DNA of 64,000 bases, from positions 62,001 to 126,000 of the forward strand of contig NW_027473713.1 in assembly GCF_050947335.1 (NCBI RefSeq), read 5' to 3'. This document shows, in pieces, positions 41,755-58,387 of this stretch; the stretch's first letter is position 1, and every line of letters starts with the position of its first letter. The notes below the pieces were generated by a model, which was not told where the DNA came from, made no database searches, and saw only the letters and a list, made by a program, of their open reading frames with translations. The position numbers were made by a program, and so were the translations under genes. This DNA is from Megachile rotundata. Its lineage: Eukaryota > Arthropoda > Insecta > Hymenoptera > Megachilidae.

Positions 41755-44700
41755 GACAGAACGACAATTACTATACTTATTACTCTCATTATTGTCAATC
41801 TAACTCATATTATTAACCACATTATGCAGATATGATCGATAGAACTACAATTAGTATACTCATTACTCTTATTATTATCAATCTAACTCATATCATTAGC
41901 CATATTATGCTTATATGATTGATCGAACGACTATGACTATACGCACTTCTCTTATTATTATCAATCTTACTCATATTATTAGCCATATTATGCTTATATG
42001 ATCGATCGAACGACAATGACTATACTCACTTCTCTTATTATTATCAATCTAACTCATATTATTAGCCATATTATGCTTATGTGATCGATAGAAGGATAAT
42101 TACTATACTTATTACTCTTATTATTATGAATCTAACTCATATTATTAACCATATTATGCAGATATGATCGATAGCACGCCATTTACTACACTAATTACTC
42201 TTATTATTATCAATCTAACTCATATTATTAACCATATTATGCAGATATGATCGATAGAACTACAATTAGTATACTCATTACTCTTATTATTATCAATCTA
42301 ACTCATATTATTAGCCATATTAAGCTTATATGATCGATAGAACGACAATTACTATATTCATTTCCCTTATTGTTATCAATCTAACTCATATTATTAGCCA
42401 TATTATGCTTATATGATCGACAGAACGACTATTACTATACTTATTACTCTCATTATTATCAGCCTAACTCATATTATTAGCCATATTATGCTTATATGAT
42501 CGATAGACGACAATTACTATACTCATTACTCTTATTATTATCAATCTAACTCATATTATTAGCCATATTATGCTTATATGATCGATAGAACGACAATTAC
42601 TGTACTCATTACACTTATTATTATCAATCTAACTCATGTTATTAACCATATTATGCTAATATGATCGATAGAACGACAATTACTATACTTATTACACTCA
42701 CTATTATCAATCTAACTCATATTATTAACCATATTATGCAGATATGATCGATATAATGACAATTACTATACTTATTACACTCACTATTATCAATCTAACT
42801 CATATTATTAACCATATTATGCAGATATGATCGATAGCACGACATTTACTGTACTTATTACTCTTACTGTTATCAATCTAACTCATATTATTAACCATAT
42901 TATGCAGATATGATCGATAGAACTACAATTAGTATACTCATTACTCTTATTATTATCAATCTAACTCATATCATTAGCCATATTATGCTTATATGATTGA
43001 TCGAACGACAATGACTATACTCACTTCTCTTATTATTATCAATCTTACTCATATTATTAGCCATATTATGCTTATATGATCGATCGAACGACAATGACTA
43101 TACTCACTTCTCTTATTATTATCAATCTTACTCATATTATTAGACATATTATGCTTATATGATCGATCGAACGACAATGACTATACTCACTTCTCTTATT
43201 ATTATCAATCTAACTCATATTATTAGCCATATTATGCTTATATGATCGATAGAAAGACAATTACTATACTTATTACACTCACTGTTATCAATCTAACTCA
43301 TATTATTAACCATATTATGCGGATATGATCGATAGCATGACAATTACTACACTTATTACTCTTATTATTATCAATCTAACTCATATTATTAACCATATTA
43401 TGCAGACATGATCGATAGAACTACAATTAGTATACTCATTACTCTTATTATTATCAATCTAACTCATATTATTAGCCATATTAAGCTTATATGATCGATA
43501 GAACGACAATTACTATATTCATTTCCCTTATTGTTATCAATCTAACTCATATTATTAGCCATATTATGCTTGTATGATCGACAGAACGACTATTACTATA
43601 CTTATTACTCTCATTATTATCAGCCTAACTCATATTATTAGCCATATTATGCTTATATGATCGATAGACGACAATTACTATACTCATTACTCTTATTATT
43701 ATCAATCTAACTCATATTATTAGCCATATTATGCTTATATGATCGATAGAACGACAATTACTGTACTCATTACTCTTATTATTATCAATCTAACTCATAT
43801 TGTTAGCCATATTATGCTTATATGATCGATAGGACGACAATTACTATACTTATTACTCTTATTGTTATCAATCTAACTCATATTATTAACCATATTATGC
43901 AGATATGATCGATAGCACGACATTTACTATACTTATTACTCTTATTGTTATCAATCTAACTCATATTATTAACCATATTATGCAGATATGATCGATAGAA
44001 AGACAATTACTATACTCATTTCTCTTACTATTATCAATCTAACTCACATTATTAGCCATATTATGCTTATATGATCGATAGAACGACAATTACTATACTT
44101 ATTACTCTCATTATTGTCAATCTAACTCATATTATTAGCCATATTATGCTTATGTGATCGATAGAAGGACAATTCCTATACTTATTACTCTTATTATTAT
44201 GAATCTAACTCATATTATTAACCATATTATGCAGATATGATCGATAGCACGCCATTTACTACACTTATTACTCTTATTATTATCAATCTAACTCAGATTA
44301 TTAGCCATATTATGCTTATGTGATCGACAGAACGACAATTACTATACTTATTACGCTCACTGTTATCAATCTAACTCATATTATTAACCATATTATGCAC
44401 ATATGATCGATAGAACGACAATTACTATACTTATTACTCTTATTATTATGAATCTAACTCATATTATTAACCATATTATGCAGATATGATCGATAGCACG
44501 ACATTTACTGTACTTATTACTCTTACTGTTATCAATCTAACTCATATTATTAACCATATTATGCAGATATGATCGATAGAACTACAATTAGTATACTCAT
44601 TACTCTTATTATTATCAATCTAACTCATATCATTAGCCATATTATGCTTATATGATTGATCGAACGACAATGACTATACTCACTTCTCTTATTATTATCA

Positions 44701-44994
44701 ATCTTACTCATATTATTAGCCATATTATGCTTATATGATCGATCGAACGACAATGACTATACTCACTTCTCTTATTATTATCAATCTTACTCATATTATT
44801 AGACATATTATGCTTATATGATCGATAGAACGACAATTACTATACTTATTACTCTCATTATTATCAATCTAACTCATATTATTAGCCATATTATGCTTAT
44901 GTGATCGATAGAAGGACAATTACTATACTTATTACTCTTATTATTATGAATCTAACTCATATTATTAACCATATTATGCAGATATGATCCATAG
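41755..44994 (+). repeat. Tandem block P, copy 3 (shortened)
   Basis: Matches P2 from 37773 at an offset of 3982 bp, so the first ten monomers are absent. Near 43300 two further monomers (166 bp; the CATAGTATTAACCACATT and TTATAAGCC units) are missing and the offset becomes 3816 bp (AAGCTT 39667/43483 and TAGACGAC 39849/43665). GATTGATCG at 41916 replaces the GATTGATGG of P1 and P2. It ends at 44994, where GCACGCC follows GATCCATA. Confidence 0.88.
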
Positions 44995-47900
44995 CACGCC
45001 ATTTACTACACTTATTACTCTTATTATTATCAATCTAACTCAGATTATTAGCCATATTATGCTTATGTGATCGACAAAACGACAATTACTATAGTTATTA
45101 CGCTCACTGTTATCAATCTAACTCATATTATTAACCATATTATGCAGATATGATCGATAGAACTACAATTAGTATACTCATTACTCTTATTATTATCAAT
45201 CTAACTCATATCATTAGCCATATTATGCTTATATGATCGATCGAACGACAATGACTATACTCACTTCTCTTATTATTATCAATCTAACTCATATTATTAA
45301 CCATATTATACTAATATGATCGATAGCATGACAATTACTACACTTATTACTCTTATTATTATCAATCTAACTCATATTATTAACCTTATTATGCAGATAT
45401 GATCGATAGCACGACATTTACTATACTTATTACTCTTATTATTATCAATCTAACTCATATTATTGACCATATTATGCTTATATGATCGACAGAACGACTA
45501 TTACTATACTTATTACTCTCATTATTATCAGCCTAACTCATATTATTAGCCATATTATGCTTATATGATCGATAGACAACAATTACTATACTCATTACTC
45601 TTATTATTATCAATCTAACTCATATTATTAGCCATATTATGCTTATATGATCGATAGAACGACAATTACTGTACTCATTACACTTATTATTATCAATCTA
45701 ACTCATGTTATTAACCATATTATGCTAATATGATCGATAGAACGACAATTACTATACTTATTACACTCACTATTATCAATCTAACTCATATTATTAACCA
45801 TATTATGCAGATATGATCGATATAACGACAATTACTATACTTATTACACTCACTATTATCAATCTAACTCATATTATTAACCATATTATGCAGATATGAT
45901 GGATAGCACGACATTTACTGTACTTATTACTCTTATTATTATCAATCTAACTCATATTATTAACCATATTATGCAGACATGATCGATAGAACTACAATTA
46001 GTATACTCATTACTCTTATTATTATCAATCTAACTCATATTATTAGCCATATTAAGCTTATATGATCGATAGAACGACAATTACTATATTCATTTCCCTT
46101 ATTGTTATCAATCTAACTCATATTATTAGCCATATTATGCTTGTATGATCGACAGAACGACTATTACTATACTTATTACTCTCATTATTATCAGCCTAAC
46201 TCATATTATTAGCCATATTATGCTTATATGATCGATAGACGACAATTACTATACTCATTACTCTTATTATTATCAATCTAACTCATATTATTAGCCATAT
46301 TATGCTTATATGATCGATAGAACGACAATTACTGTACTCATTACACTTATTATTATCAATCTAACTCATGTTATTAACCATATTATGCTAATATGATCGA
46401 TAGAACGACAATTACTATACTTATTACACTCACTATTATCAATCTAACTCATATTATTAACCATATTATGCAGATATGATCGATATAACGACAATTACTA
46501 TACTTATTACACTCACTATTATCAATCTAACTCATATTATTAACCATATTATGCAGATATGATGGATAGCACGACATTTACTGTACTTATTACTCTTATT
46601 GTTATCAATCTAACTCATATTATTAACAATATTATGCAGATATGATCGATAGAACTACAATTAGTATACTCCTTACTCTTATTATTATCAATCTAACTCA
46701 TATTATTAGCCATATTATGCTTATATGATCGATAGAACGACAATTACTATATTCATTTCTCTTTTTATTATCAATCTAACTCATATTATTAGCCATATTA
46801 TGCTTATATGATCGGTAGAACGATAATTACTATACCTATTACTCCTATTATTATCAATCTAACTCATATCATTAGCCATATTATGCTTATATGATCGATC
46901 GAACGACAATGGCTATACTCACTTCTCTTATTATTATCAATCTAACTCATATTATTAGCCATATTATGCTTATATGATCGATAGAACGACAATTACTATA
47001 TTCATTTCTCTTATTATTATCAATCTAATTCATATTATTAGCCATATTATGCTTATATGATCGACAGAACGACAATTACTATACTTATTACTCTCATTAT
47101 TATCAGCCTAACTCATATTATTAGCCATATTATGCTAATATGATCGATAGAACGACAATTACTATACTTATTACACTCACTATTATCAATCTAATTCATA
47201 TTATTAACCATATTATGCAGATATGATCGATAGAACTACAATTAGTATACTCATTACTCTTATTATTATCAATCTAACTCATATTATTAGCCATATTATG
47301 CTTATATGATCGATAGAACGACAATTACTATACTCATTACTCTTATTATTATCAATCTAACTCATATTGTTAGCCATATTATGCTTATATGATGGATAGG
47401 ACGACAATTACTATACTTATTACTCTTATTATTATCAATCTAACTCATATTATTAGCCATATTATGCTTATATGATCGGTAGAACGATAATTACTATACC
47501 TATTACTCTTATTATTATCAATCTAACTCATATCATTAGCCATATTATGCCTATATGATCGATCGAACGACAATGACTATACTCACTTCTCTTATTATTA
47601 TCAATCTAACTCATATTATTAGCCATATTATGCTTATATGATCGATAGAACGACAATTACTATACTTATTACACTCACTGTTATCAATCTAACTCATATT
47701 ATTAACCATATTATGCAGATATGATCGATAGAACTACAATTAGTTTACTCCTTACTCTTATTATTATCAATCTAACTCATATTATTAGCCATATTATGCT
47801 TATATGATCGATAGAACGACAATTACTATATTCATTTCTCTTATTATTATCAATCTAATTCATATTATTAGCCATATTATGCTTATATGATCGACAGAAC

Positions 47901-50900
47901 GACAATTACTATACTTATTACTCTTATTATTATCAATCTAACTCATATCATTAGCCATATTATGCTTATATGATTGATCGAACGACTATGACTATACGCA
48001 CTTCTCTTATTATTATCAATCTTACTCATATTATTAGCCATATTATGCTTATATGATCGATCGAACGACAATGACTATACTCACTTCTCTTATTATTATC
48101 AATCTTACTCATATTATTAGACATATTATGCTTATATGATCGATAGAACGACAATTACTATACTTATTACTCTCATTATTATCAATCTAACTCATATTAT
48201 TAGCCATATTATGCTTATGTGATCGATAGAAGGACAATTACTATACTTATTACTCTTATTATTATGAATCTAACTCATATTATTAACCATATTATGCAGA
48301 TATGATCGATAGCACGCCATTTACTACACTTATTACTCTTATTATTATCAATCTAACTCAGATTATTAGCCATATTATGCTTATTTGATCGACAAAACGA
48401 CAATTACTATAGTTATTACGCTCACTGTTATCAATCTAACTCATATTATTAACCATATTATGCAGATATGATCGATAGAACTACAATTAGTATACTCATT
48501 ACTCTTATTATTATCAATCTAACTCATATCATTAGCCATATTATGCTTATATGATCGATCGAACGACAATGACTATACTCACTTCTCTTATTATTATCAA
48601 TCTAACTCATATTATTAACCATATTATACTAATATGATCGATAGCATGACAATTACTACACTTATTACTCTTATTATTATCAATCTAACTCATATTATTA
48701 ACCTTATTATGCAGATATGATCGATAGAACGACAATTACTCTATTCATTTCCCTTATTGTTATCAATCTAACTCATATTATTAGCCATATTATGCTTGTA
48801 TGATCGACAGAACGACTATTACTATACTTATTACTCTCATTATTATCAGCCTAACTCATATTATTAGCCATATTATGCTTATATGATCGATAGACGACAA
48901 TTACTATACTCATTACTCTTATTATTATCAATCTAACTCATATTATTAGCCATATTATGCTTATATGATCGATAGAACGACAATTACTGTACTCATTACA
49001 CTTATTGTTATCAATCTAACTCATGTTATTAACCATATTATGCTAATATGATCGATAGAACGACAATTACTATACTTATTACACTCACTATTATCAATCT
49101 AACTCATATTATTAACCATATTATGCAGATATGATCGATATAACGACAATTACTATACTTATTACACTCACTATTATCAATCTAACTCATATTATTAACC
49201 ATATTATGCAGATATGATGGATAGCACGACATTTACTGTACTTATTACTCTTATTGTTATCAATCTAACTCATATTATTAACAATATCATGCAGATATGA
49301 TCGATAGAACTACAATTAGTATACTCCTTACTCTTATTATTATCAATCTAACTCATATTATTAGCCATATTATGCTTATATGATCGATAGAACGACAATT
49401 ACTATACTCATTACTCTTATTATTATCAATCTAACTCATATTGTTAGCCATATTATGCTTATATGATGGATAGGACGACAATTACTATACTTATTACTCT
49501 TATTATTATCAATCTAACTCATATTATTAGCCATATTATGCTTATATGATCGATAGAACGACAATTACTATACTTATTACTCTCATTATTATCAATCTAA
49601 CTCATATTATTAGCCATATTATGCTTATGTGATCGATAGAAGGACAATTACTATACTTATTACTCTTATTATTATGAATCTAACTCATATTATTAACCAT
49701 ATTATGCAGATATGATCGATAGCACGCCATTTACTACACTTATTACTCTTATTATTATCAATCTAACTCAGATTATTAGCCATATTATGCTTATGTGATC
49801 GACAAAACGACAATTACTATAGTTATTACGCTCACTGTTATCAATCTAACTCATATTATTAACCATATTATGCAGATATGATCGATAGAACTACAATTAG
49901 TATACTCATTACTCTTATTATTATCAATCTAACTCATATCATTAGCCATATTATGCTTATATGATCGATCGAACGACAATGACTATACTCACTTCTCTTA
50001 TTATTATCAATCTAACTCATATTATTAACCATATTATACTAATATGATCGATAGCATGACAATTACTACACTTATTACTCTTATTATTATCAATCTAACT
50101 CATATTATTAACCTTATTATGCAGATATGATCGATAGCACGACATTTACTATACTTATTACTCTTATTATTATCAATCTAACTCATATTATTAACCATAT
50201 TATGCTTATATGATCGACAGAACGACTATTACTATACTTATTACTCTCATTATTATCAGCCTAACTCATATTATTAGCCATATTATGCTTATATGATCGA
50301 TAGAACGACAATTACTGTACTCATTACACTTATTATTATCAATCTAACTCATGTTATTAACCATATTATGCTAATATGATCGATAGAACGACAATTACTA
50401 TACTTATTACACTCACTATTATCAATCTAACTCATATTATTAACCATATTATGCAGATATGATCGATATAACGACAATTACTATACTTATTACACTCACT
50501 ATTATCAATCTAACTCATATTATTAACCATATTATGCAGACATGATCGATAGAACTACAATTAGTATACTCATTACTCTTATTATTATCAATCTAACTCA
50601 TATTATTAGCCATATTAAGCTTATATGATCGATAGAACGACAATTACTATATTCATTTCCCTTATTGTTATCAATCTAACTCATATTATTAGCCATATTA
50701 TGCTTGTATGATCGACAGAACGACTATTACTATACTTATTACTCTCATTATTATCAGCCTAACTCATATTATTAGCCATATTATGCTTATATGATCGATA
50801 GACGACAATTACTATACTCATTACTCTTATTATTATCAATCTAACTCATATTATTAGCCATATTATGCTTATATCATCGATAGAACGACAATTACTGTAC

Positions 50901-53160
50901 TCATTACACTTATTATTATCAATCTAACTCATGTTATTAACCATATTATGCTAATATGATCGATAGAACGACAATTACTATACTTATTACACTCACTATT
51001 ATCAATCTAACTCATATTATTAACCATATTATGCAGATATGATCGATATAACGACAATTACTATACTTATTACACTCACTATTATCAATCTAACTCATAT
51101 TAGTAACCATATTATGCAGATATGATGGATAGCACGACATTTACTGTACTTATTACTCTTATTGTTATCAATCTAACTCATATTATTAACAATATTATGC
51201 AGATATGATCGATAGAACTACAATTAGTATACTCCTTACTCTTATTATTATCAATCTAACTCATATTATTAGCCATATTATGCTTATATGATCGATAGAA
51301 CGACAATTACTATATTCATTTCTCTTATTATTATCAATCTAACTCATATTATTAGCCATATTATGCTTATATGATCGGTAGAACGATAATTACTATACCT
51401 ATTACTCCTATTATTATCAATCTAACTCATATCATTAGCCATATTATGCTTATATGATCGATCGAACGACAATGGCTATACTCACTTCTCTTATTATTAT
51501 CAATCTAACTCATATTATTAGCCATATTATGCTTATATGATCGATAGAACGACAATTACTATATTCATTTCTCTTATTATTATCAATCTAATTCATATTA
51601 TTAGCCATATTATGCTTATATGATCGACAGAACGACAATTACTATACTTATTACTCTGATTATTATCAGCCTAACTCATATTATTAGCCATATTATGCTA
51701 ATATGATCGATAGAACGACAATTACTATACTTATTACACTCACTATTATCAATCTAACTCATATTATTAACCATATTATGCAGATATGATCGATAGCACG
51801 ACATTTACTATACTTATTACTCTTACTGTTATCAATCTAACTCATATTATTAACCATATTATGCAGATATGATCGATAGAACTACAATTAGTATACTCAT
51901 TACTCTTATTATTATCAATCTAACTCATATTATTAGCCATATTATGCTTATATGATCGATAGAACGACAATTACTATACTCATTACTCTTATTATTATCA
52001 ATCTAACTCATATTGTTAGCCATATTATGCTTATATGATGGATAGGACGACAATTACTATACTTATTACTCTTATTATTATCAATCTAACTCATATTATT
52101 AGCCATATTATGCTTATATGATCGGTAGAACGATAATTACTATACCTATTACTCTTATTATTATCAATCTAACTCATATCATTAGCCATATTATGCCTAT
52201 ATGATCGATCGAACGACAATGACTATACTCACTTCTCTTATTATTATCAATCTAACTCATATTATTAGCCATATTATGCTTATATGATCGATAGAACGAC
52301 AATTACTATACTTATTACACTCACTGTTATCAATCTAACTCATATTATTAACCATATTATGCAGATATGATCGATAGAACTACAATTAGTTTACTCCTTA
52401 CTCTTATTATTATCAATCTAACTCATATTATTAGCCATATTATGCTTATATGATCGATAGAACGACAATTACTATATTCATTTCTCTTATTATTATCAAT
52501 CTAATTCATATTATTAGCCATATTATGCTTATATGATCGACAGAACGACAATTACTATACTTATTACTCTCATTATTGTCAATCTAACTCATATTATTAA
52601 CCATATTATGCAGATATAATCGATAGAACTACAATTAGTATACTCATTACTCTTATTATTATCAATCTAACTCATATCATTAGCCATATTATGCTTATAT
52701 GATTGATCGAACGACTATGACTATACGCACTTCTCTTATTATTATCAATCTTACTCATATTATTAGCCATATTATGCTTATATGATCGATCGAACGACAA
52801 TGACTATACTCACTTCTCTTATTATTATCAATCTTACTCATATTATTAGACATATTATGCTTATATGATCGATAGAACGACAATTACTATACTTATTACT
52901 CTCATTATTATCAATCTAACTCATATTATTAGCCATATTATGCTTATGTGATCGATAGAAGGACAATTACTATACTTATTACTCTTATTATTATGAATCT
53001 AACTCATATTATTAACCATATTATGCAGATATGATCGATAGCACGCCATTTACTACACTTATTACTCTTATTATTATCAATCTAACTCAGATTATTAGGC
53101 ATATTATGCTTATGTGATCGACAAAACGACAATTACTATAGTTATTACGCTCACTGTTAT
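44995..53160 (+). repeat. Mosaic stretch between blocks P and K
   Basis: No single higher-order period runs through this 8.2 kb; pieces of L, P and K recur at changing offsets. The marker GACAAAACGAC with TATAGTTATTACGC occurs at 45073, 48391, 49801 and 53120, spaced 40, 17 and 40 monomers apart after indel correction. TAGACGAC-type units occur at 45573 (TAGACAAC), 46236, 48891 and 50799, spaced 8, 32 and 23 monomers. TGGATAGG occurs at 47393, 49467 and 52039. The section around 51.9-52.9 kb recurs at about 58.4-59.4 kb at an offset of 6555 bp (79 monomers minus 2). All joins keep monomer register. Confidence 0.8.
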
Positions 53161-54736
53161 CAATCTAACTCATATTATTAACCTTATTATGCAGATATGT
53201 TCGATAGAACTACAATTAGTATACTCATTACTCTTATTATTATCAATCTAACTCATATCATTAGCCATATTATGCTTATATGCTCGATCGAACGACAATG
53301 ACTATACTCACTTCTCTTATTATTATCAATCTAACTCATATTATTAACCATATTATACTAATATGATCGATAGCATGACAATTACTACACTTATTACTCT
53401 TATTATTATCAATCTAACTCATATTATTAACCTTATTATGCAGATATGATCGATAGCACGACATTTACTATACTTATTACTCTTATTATTATCAATCTAA
53501 CTCATATTATTAACCATATTATGCTTATATGATCGACAGAACGACTATTACTATACTTATTACTCTCATTATTATCAGCCTAACTCATATTATTAGCCAT
53601 ATTATGCTTATATGATCGATAGACGACAATTACTATACTCATTACTCTTATTATTATCAATCTAACTCATATTATTAGCCATATTATGCTTATATGATCG
53701 ATAGAACGACAATTACTATACTTATTACACTCACTATTATCAATCTAACTCATATTATTAACCATATTATGCAGATATGATGGATAGCACGACATTTACT
53801 GTACTTATTACTCTTATTATTATCAATCTAACTCATATTATTAACCATATTATGCAGACATGATCGATAGAACTACAATTAGTATACTCCTTACTCTTAT
53901 TATTATCAATCTAACTCATATTATTAGCCATATTATGCTTATATGATCGATAGAACGACAATTACTATATTCATTTCTCTTATTATTATCAATCTAACTC
54001 ATATTATTAGCCATATTATGCTTATATGATCGGTAGAACGATAATTACTATACCTATTACTCCTATTATTATCAATCTAACTCATATCATTAGCCATATT
54101 ATGCTTATATGATCGATCGAACGACAATGGCTATACTCACTTCTCTTATTATTATCAATCTAACTCATATTATTAGCCATATTATGCTTATATGATCGAT
54201 AGAACGACAATTACTATATTCATTTCTCTTATTATTATCAATCTAATTCATATTATTAGCCATATTATGCTTATATGATCGACAGAACGACAATTGCTAT
54301 ACTTATTACTCTCATTATTATCAGCCTAACTCATATTATTAGCCATATTATGCTAATATGATCGATAGAACGACAATTACTATACTTATTACACTCACTA
54401 TTATCAATCTAATTCATATTATTAACCATATTATGCAGATATGATCGATAGCACGACATTTACTACACTTATTACTCTTATTATTATCAATCTAACTCAG
54501 ATTATTAGCCATATTATGCTTATGTGATCGACAGAACGACAATTACTATACTTATTACGCTCACTGTTATCAATCTAACTCATATTATTAACCATATTAT
54601 GCACATATGATCGATAGAACGACAATTACTATACTTATTACTCTTATTATTATGAATCTAACTCATATTATTAACCATATTATGCAGATATGATCGATAG
54701 CACGACATTTACTGTACTTATTACTCTTACTGTTAT
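53161..54736 (+). repeat. 19-monomer higher-order repeat K, copy 1 (1576 bp)
   Basis: First of three direct tandem copies, length 19 monomers minus the one-base TAGACGAC deletion at 53620. The signature is TATGCTCGATCG (53279), a change seen only in this region. Private differences are ACCTTATTATG near 53192 and ATATGTTCGATAG near 53196. Other ordered markers are CATATTATACTAATATG, GCATGACAATT and CAATTGCTATAC. Confidence 0.9.
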
Positions 54737-56810
54737 CAATCTAACTCATATTATTAACCATATTATGCAGATATGATCGATAGAACTACAATTAGTATAC
54801 TCATTACTCTTATTATTATCAATCTAACTCATATCATTAGCCATATTATGCTTATATGCTCGATCGAACGACAATGACTATACTCACTTCTCTTATTATT
54901 ATCAATCTAACTCATATTATTAACCATATTATACTAATATGATCGATAGCATGACAATTACTACACTTATTACTCTTATTATTATCAATCTAACTCATAT
55001 TATTAACCTTATTATGCAGATATGATCGATAGCACGACATTTACTATACTTATTACTCTTATTATTATCAATCTAACTCATATTATTAACCATATTATGC
55101 TTATATGATCGACAGAACGACTATTACTATACTTATTACTCTCATTATTATCAGCCTAACTCATATTATTAGCCATATTATGCTTATATGATCGATAGAC
55201 GACAATTACTATACTCATTACTCTTATTATTATCAATCTAACTCATATTATTAGCCATATTATGCTTATATGATCGATAGAACGACAATTACTATACTTA
55301 TTACACTCACTATTATCAATCTAACTCATATTATTAACCATATTATGCAGATATGATGGATAGCACGACATTTACTGTACTTATTACTCTTATTATTATC
55401 AATCTAACTCATATTATTAACCATATTATGCAGACATGATCGATAGAACTACAATTAGTATACTCCTTACTCTTATTATTATCAATCTAACTCATATTAT
55501 TAGCCATATTATGCTTATATGATCGATAGAACGACAATTACTATATTCATTTCTCTTATTATTATCAATCTAACTCATATTATTAGCCATATTATGCTTA
55601 TATGATCGGTAGAACGATAATTACTATACCTATTAATCCTATTATTATCAATCTAACTCATATCATTAGCCATATTATGCTTATATGATCGATCGAACGA
55701 CAATGGCTATACTCACTTCTCTTATTATTATCAATCTAACTCATATTATTAGCCATATTATGCTTATATGATCGATAGAACGACAATTACTATACTTATT
55801 ACACTCACTATTATCAATCTAACTCATATTATTAACCATATTATGCAGATATGATGGATAGCACGACATTTACTGTACTTATTACTCTTATTATTATCAA
55901 TCTAACTCATATTATTAACCATATTATGCAGACATGATCGATAGAACTACAATTAGTATACTCCTTACTCTTATTATTATCAATCTAACTCATATTATTA
56001 GCCATATTATGCTTATATGATCGATAGAACGACAATTACTATATTCATTTCTCTTATTATTATCAATCTAACTCATATTATTAGCCATATTATGCTTATA
56101 TGATCGGTAGAACGATAATTACTATACCTATTACTCCTATTATTATCAATCTAACTCATATCATTAGCCATATTATGCTTATATGATCGATCGAACGACA
56201 ATGGCTATACTCACTTCTCTTATTATTATCAATCTAACTCATATTATTAGCCATATTATGCTTATATGATCGATAGAACGACAATTACTATATTCATTTC
56301 TCTTATTATTATCAATCTAATTCATATTATTAGCCATATTATGCTTATATGATCGACAGAACGACAATTGCTATACTTATTACTCTCATTATTATCAGCC
56401 TAACTCATATTATTAGCCATATTATGCTAATATGATCGATAGAACGACAATTACTATACTTATTACACTCACTATTATCAATCTAATTCATATTATTAAC
56501 CATATTATGCAGATATGATCGATAGCACGACATTTACTACACTTATTACTCTTATTATTATCAATCTAACTCAGATTATTAGCCATATTATGCTTATGTG
56601 ATCGACAGAACGACAATTACTATACTTATTACGCTCACTGTTATCAATCTAACTCATATTATTAACCATATTATGCACATATGATCGATAGAACGACAAT
56701 TACTATACTTATTACTCTTATTATTATGAATCTAACTCATATTATTAACCATATTATGCAGATATGATCGATAGCACGACATTTACTGTACTTATTACTC
56801 TTACTGTTAT
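54737..56810 (+). repeat. Higher-order repeat K, copy 2 (2074 bp, enlarged)
   Basis: Second tandem copy. It is 25 rather than 19 monomers long because six monomers are duplicated inside it. TGCTCGATCG lies at 54857 and TAGACGAC at 55196, each 1576 bp after its partner in copy 1. A private TTAATCC near 55633 marks the first of the duplicated six-monomer segments. Confidence 0.9.
55234..56229 (+). repeat. Tandem duplication of six monomers (2 x 498 bp)
   Basis: 55234-55731 is repeated directly at 55732-56229, an exact multiple (6 x 83). The two halves differ at the TATTAATCC/TATTACTCC site near 55633; I see no other difference. It is absent from K copies 1 and 3, so it arose after K was triplicated, or K2's flanks were homogenised. 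Confidence 0.9.
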
Positions 56811-58387
56811 CAATCTAACTCATATTATTAACCATATTATGCAGATATGATCGATAGAACTACAATTAGTATACTCATTACTCTTATTATTATCAATCTA
56901 ACTCATATCATTAGCCATATTATGCTTATATGCTCGATCGAACGACAATGACTATACTCACTTCTCTTATTATTATCAATCTAACTCATATTATTAACCA
57001 TATTATACTAATATGATCGATAGCATGACAATTACTACACTTATTACTCTTATTATTATCAATCTAACTCATATTATTAACCTTATTATGCAGATATGAT
57101 CGATAGCACGACATTTACTATACTTATTACTCTTATTATTATCAATCTAACTCATATTATTAACCATATTATGCTTATATGATCGACAGAACGACTATTA
57201 CTATACTTATTACTCTCATTATTATCAGCCTAACTCATATTATTAGCCATATTATGCTTATATGATCGATAGACGACAATTACTATACTCATTACTCTTA
57301 TTATTATCAATCTAACTCATATTATTAGCCATATTATGCTTATATGATCGATAGAACGACAATTACTATACTTATTACACTCACTATTATCAATCTAACT
57401 CATATTATTAACCATATTATGCAGATATGATGGATAGCACGACATTTACTGTACTTATTACTCTTATTATTATCAATCTAACTCATATTATTAACCATAT
57501 TATGCAGACATGATCGATAGAACTACAATTAGTATACTCCTTACTCTTATTATTATCAATCTAACTCATATTATTAGCCATATTATGCTTATATGATCGA
57601 TAGAACGACAATTACTATATTCATTTCTCTTATTATTATCAATCTAACTCATATTATTAGCCATATTATGCTTATATGATCGGTTAGAACGATAATTACT
57701 ATACCTATTACTCCTATTATTATCAATCTAACTCATATCATTAGCCATATTATGCTTATATGATCGATCGAACGACAATGGCTATACTCACTTCTCTTAT
57801 TATTATCAATCTAACTCATATTATTAGCCATATTATGCTTATATGATCGATAGAACGACAATTACTATATTCATTTCTCTTATTATTATCAATCTAATTC
57901 ATATTATTAGCCATATTATGCTTATATGATCGACAGAACGACAATTGCTATACTTATTACTCTCATTATTATCAGCCTAACTCATATTATTAGCCATATT
58001 ATGCTAATATGATCGATAGAACGACAATTACTATACTTATTACACTCACTATTATCAATCTAATTCATATTATTAACCATATTATGCAGATATGATCGAT
58101 AGCACGACATTTACTACACTTATTACTCTTATTATTATCAATCTAACTCAGATTATTAGCCATATTATGCTTATGTGATCGACAGAACGACAATTACTAT
58201 ACTTATTACGCTCACTGTTATCAATCTAACTCATATTATTAACCATATTATGCACATATGATCGATAGAACGACAATTACTATACTTATTACTCTTATTA
58301 TTATGAATCTAACTCATATTATTAACCATATTATGCAGATATGATCGATAGCACGACATTTACTGTACTTATTACTCTTACTGTTAT
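56811..58387 (+). repeat. Higher-order repeat K, copy 3 (1577 bp)
   Basis: Third copy, with TGCTCGATCG at 56931 and TAGACGAC at 57270. It is one base longer than copy 1 because of a private inserted T. After it the next unit begins like K again but diverges (AACTAGTATAC near 58441, then TTATTAGCC instead of TCATTAGCC). Confidence 0.9.
57640..57723 (+). repeat. 84-bp monomer (private 1-bp insertion)
   Basis: GATCGGTTAGAACG replaces the GATCGGTAGAACG found at the same place in K1 and K2. One-base insertion near 57681, young or erroneous. Confidence 0.85.
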
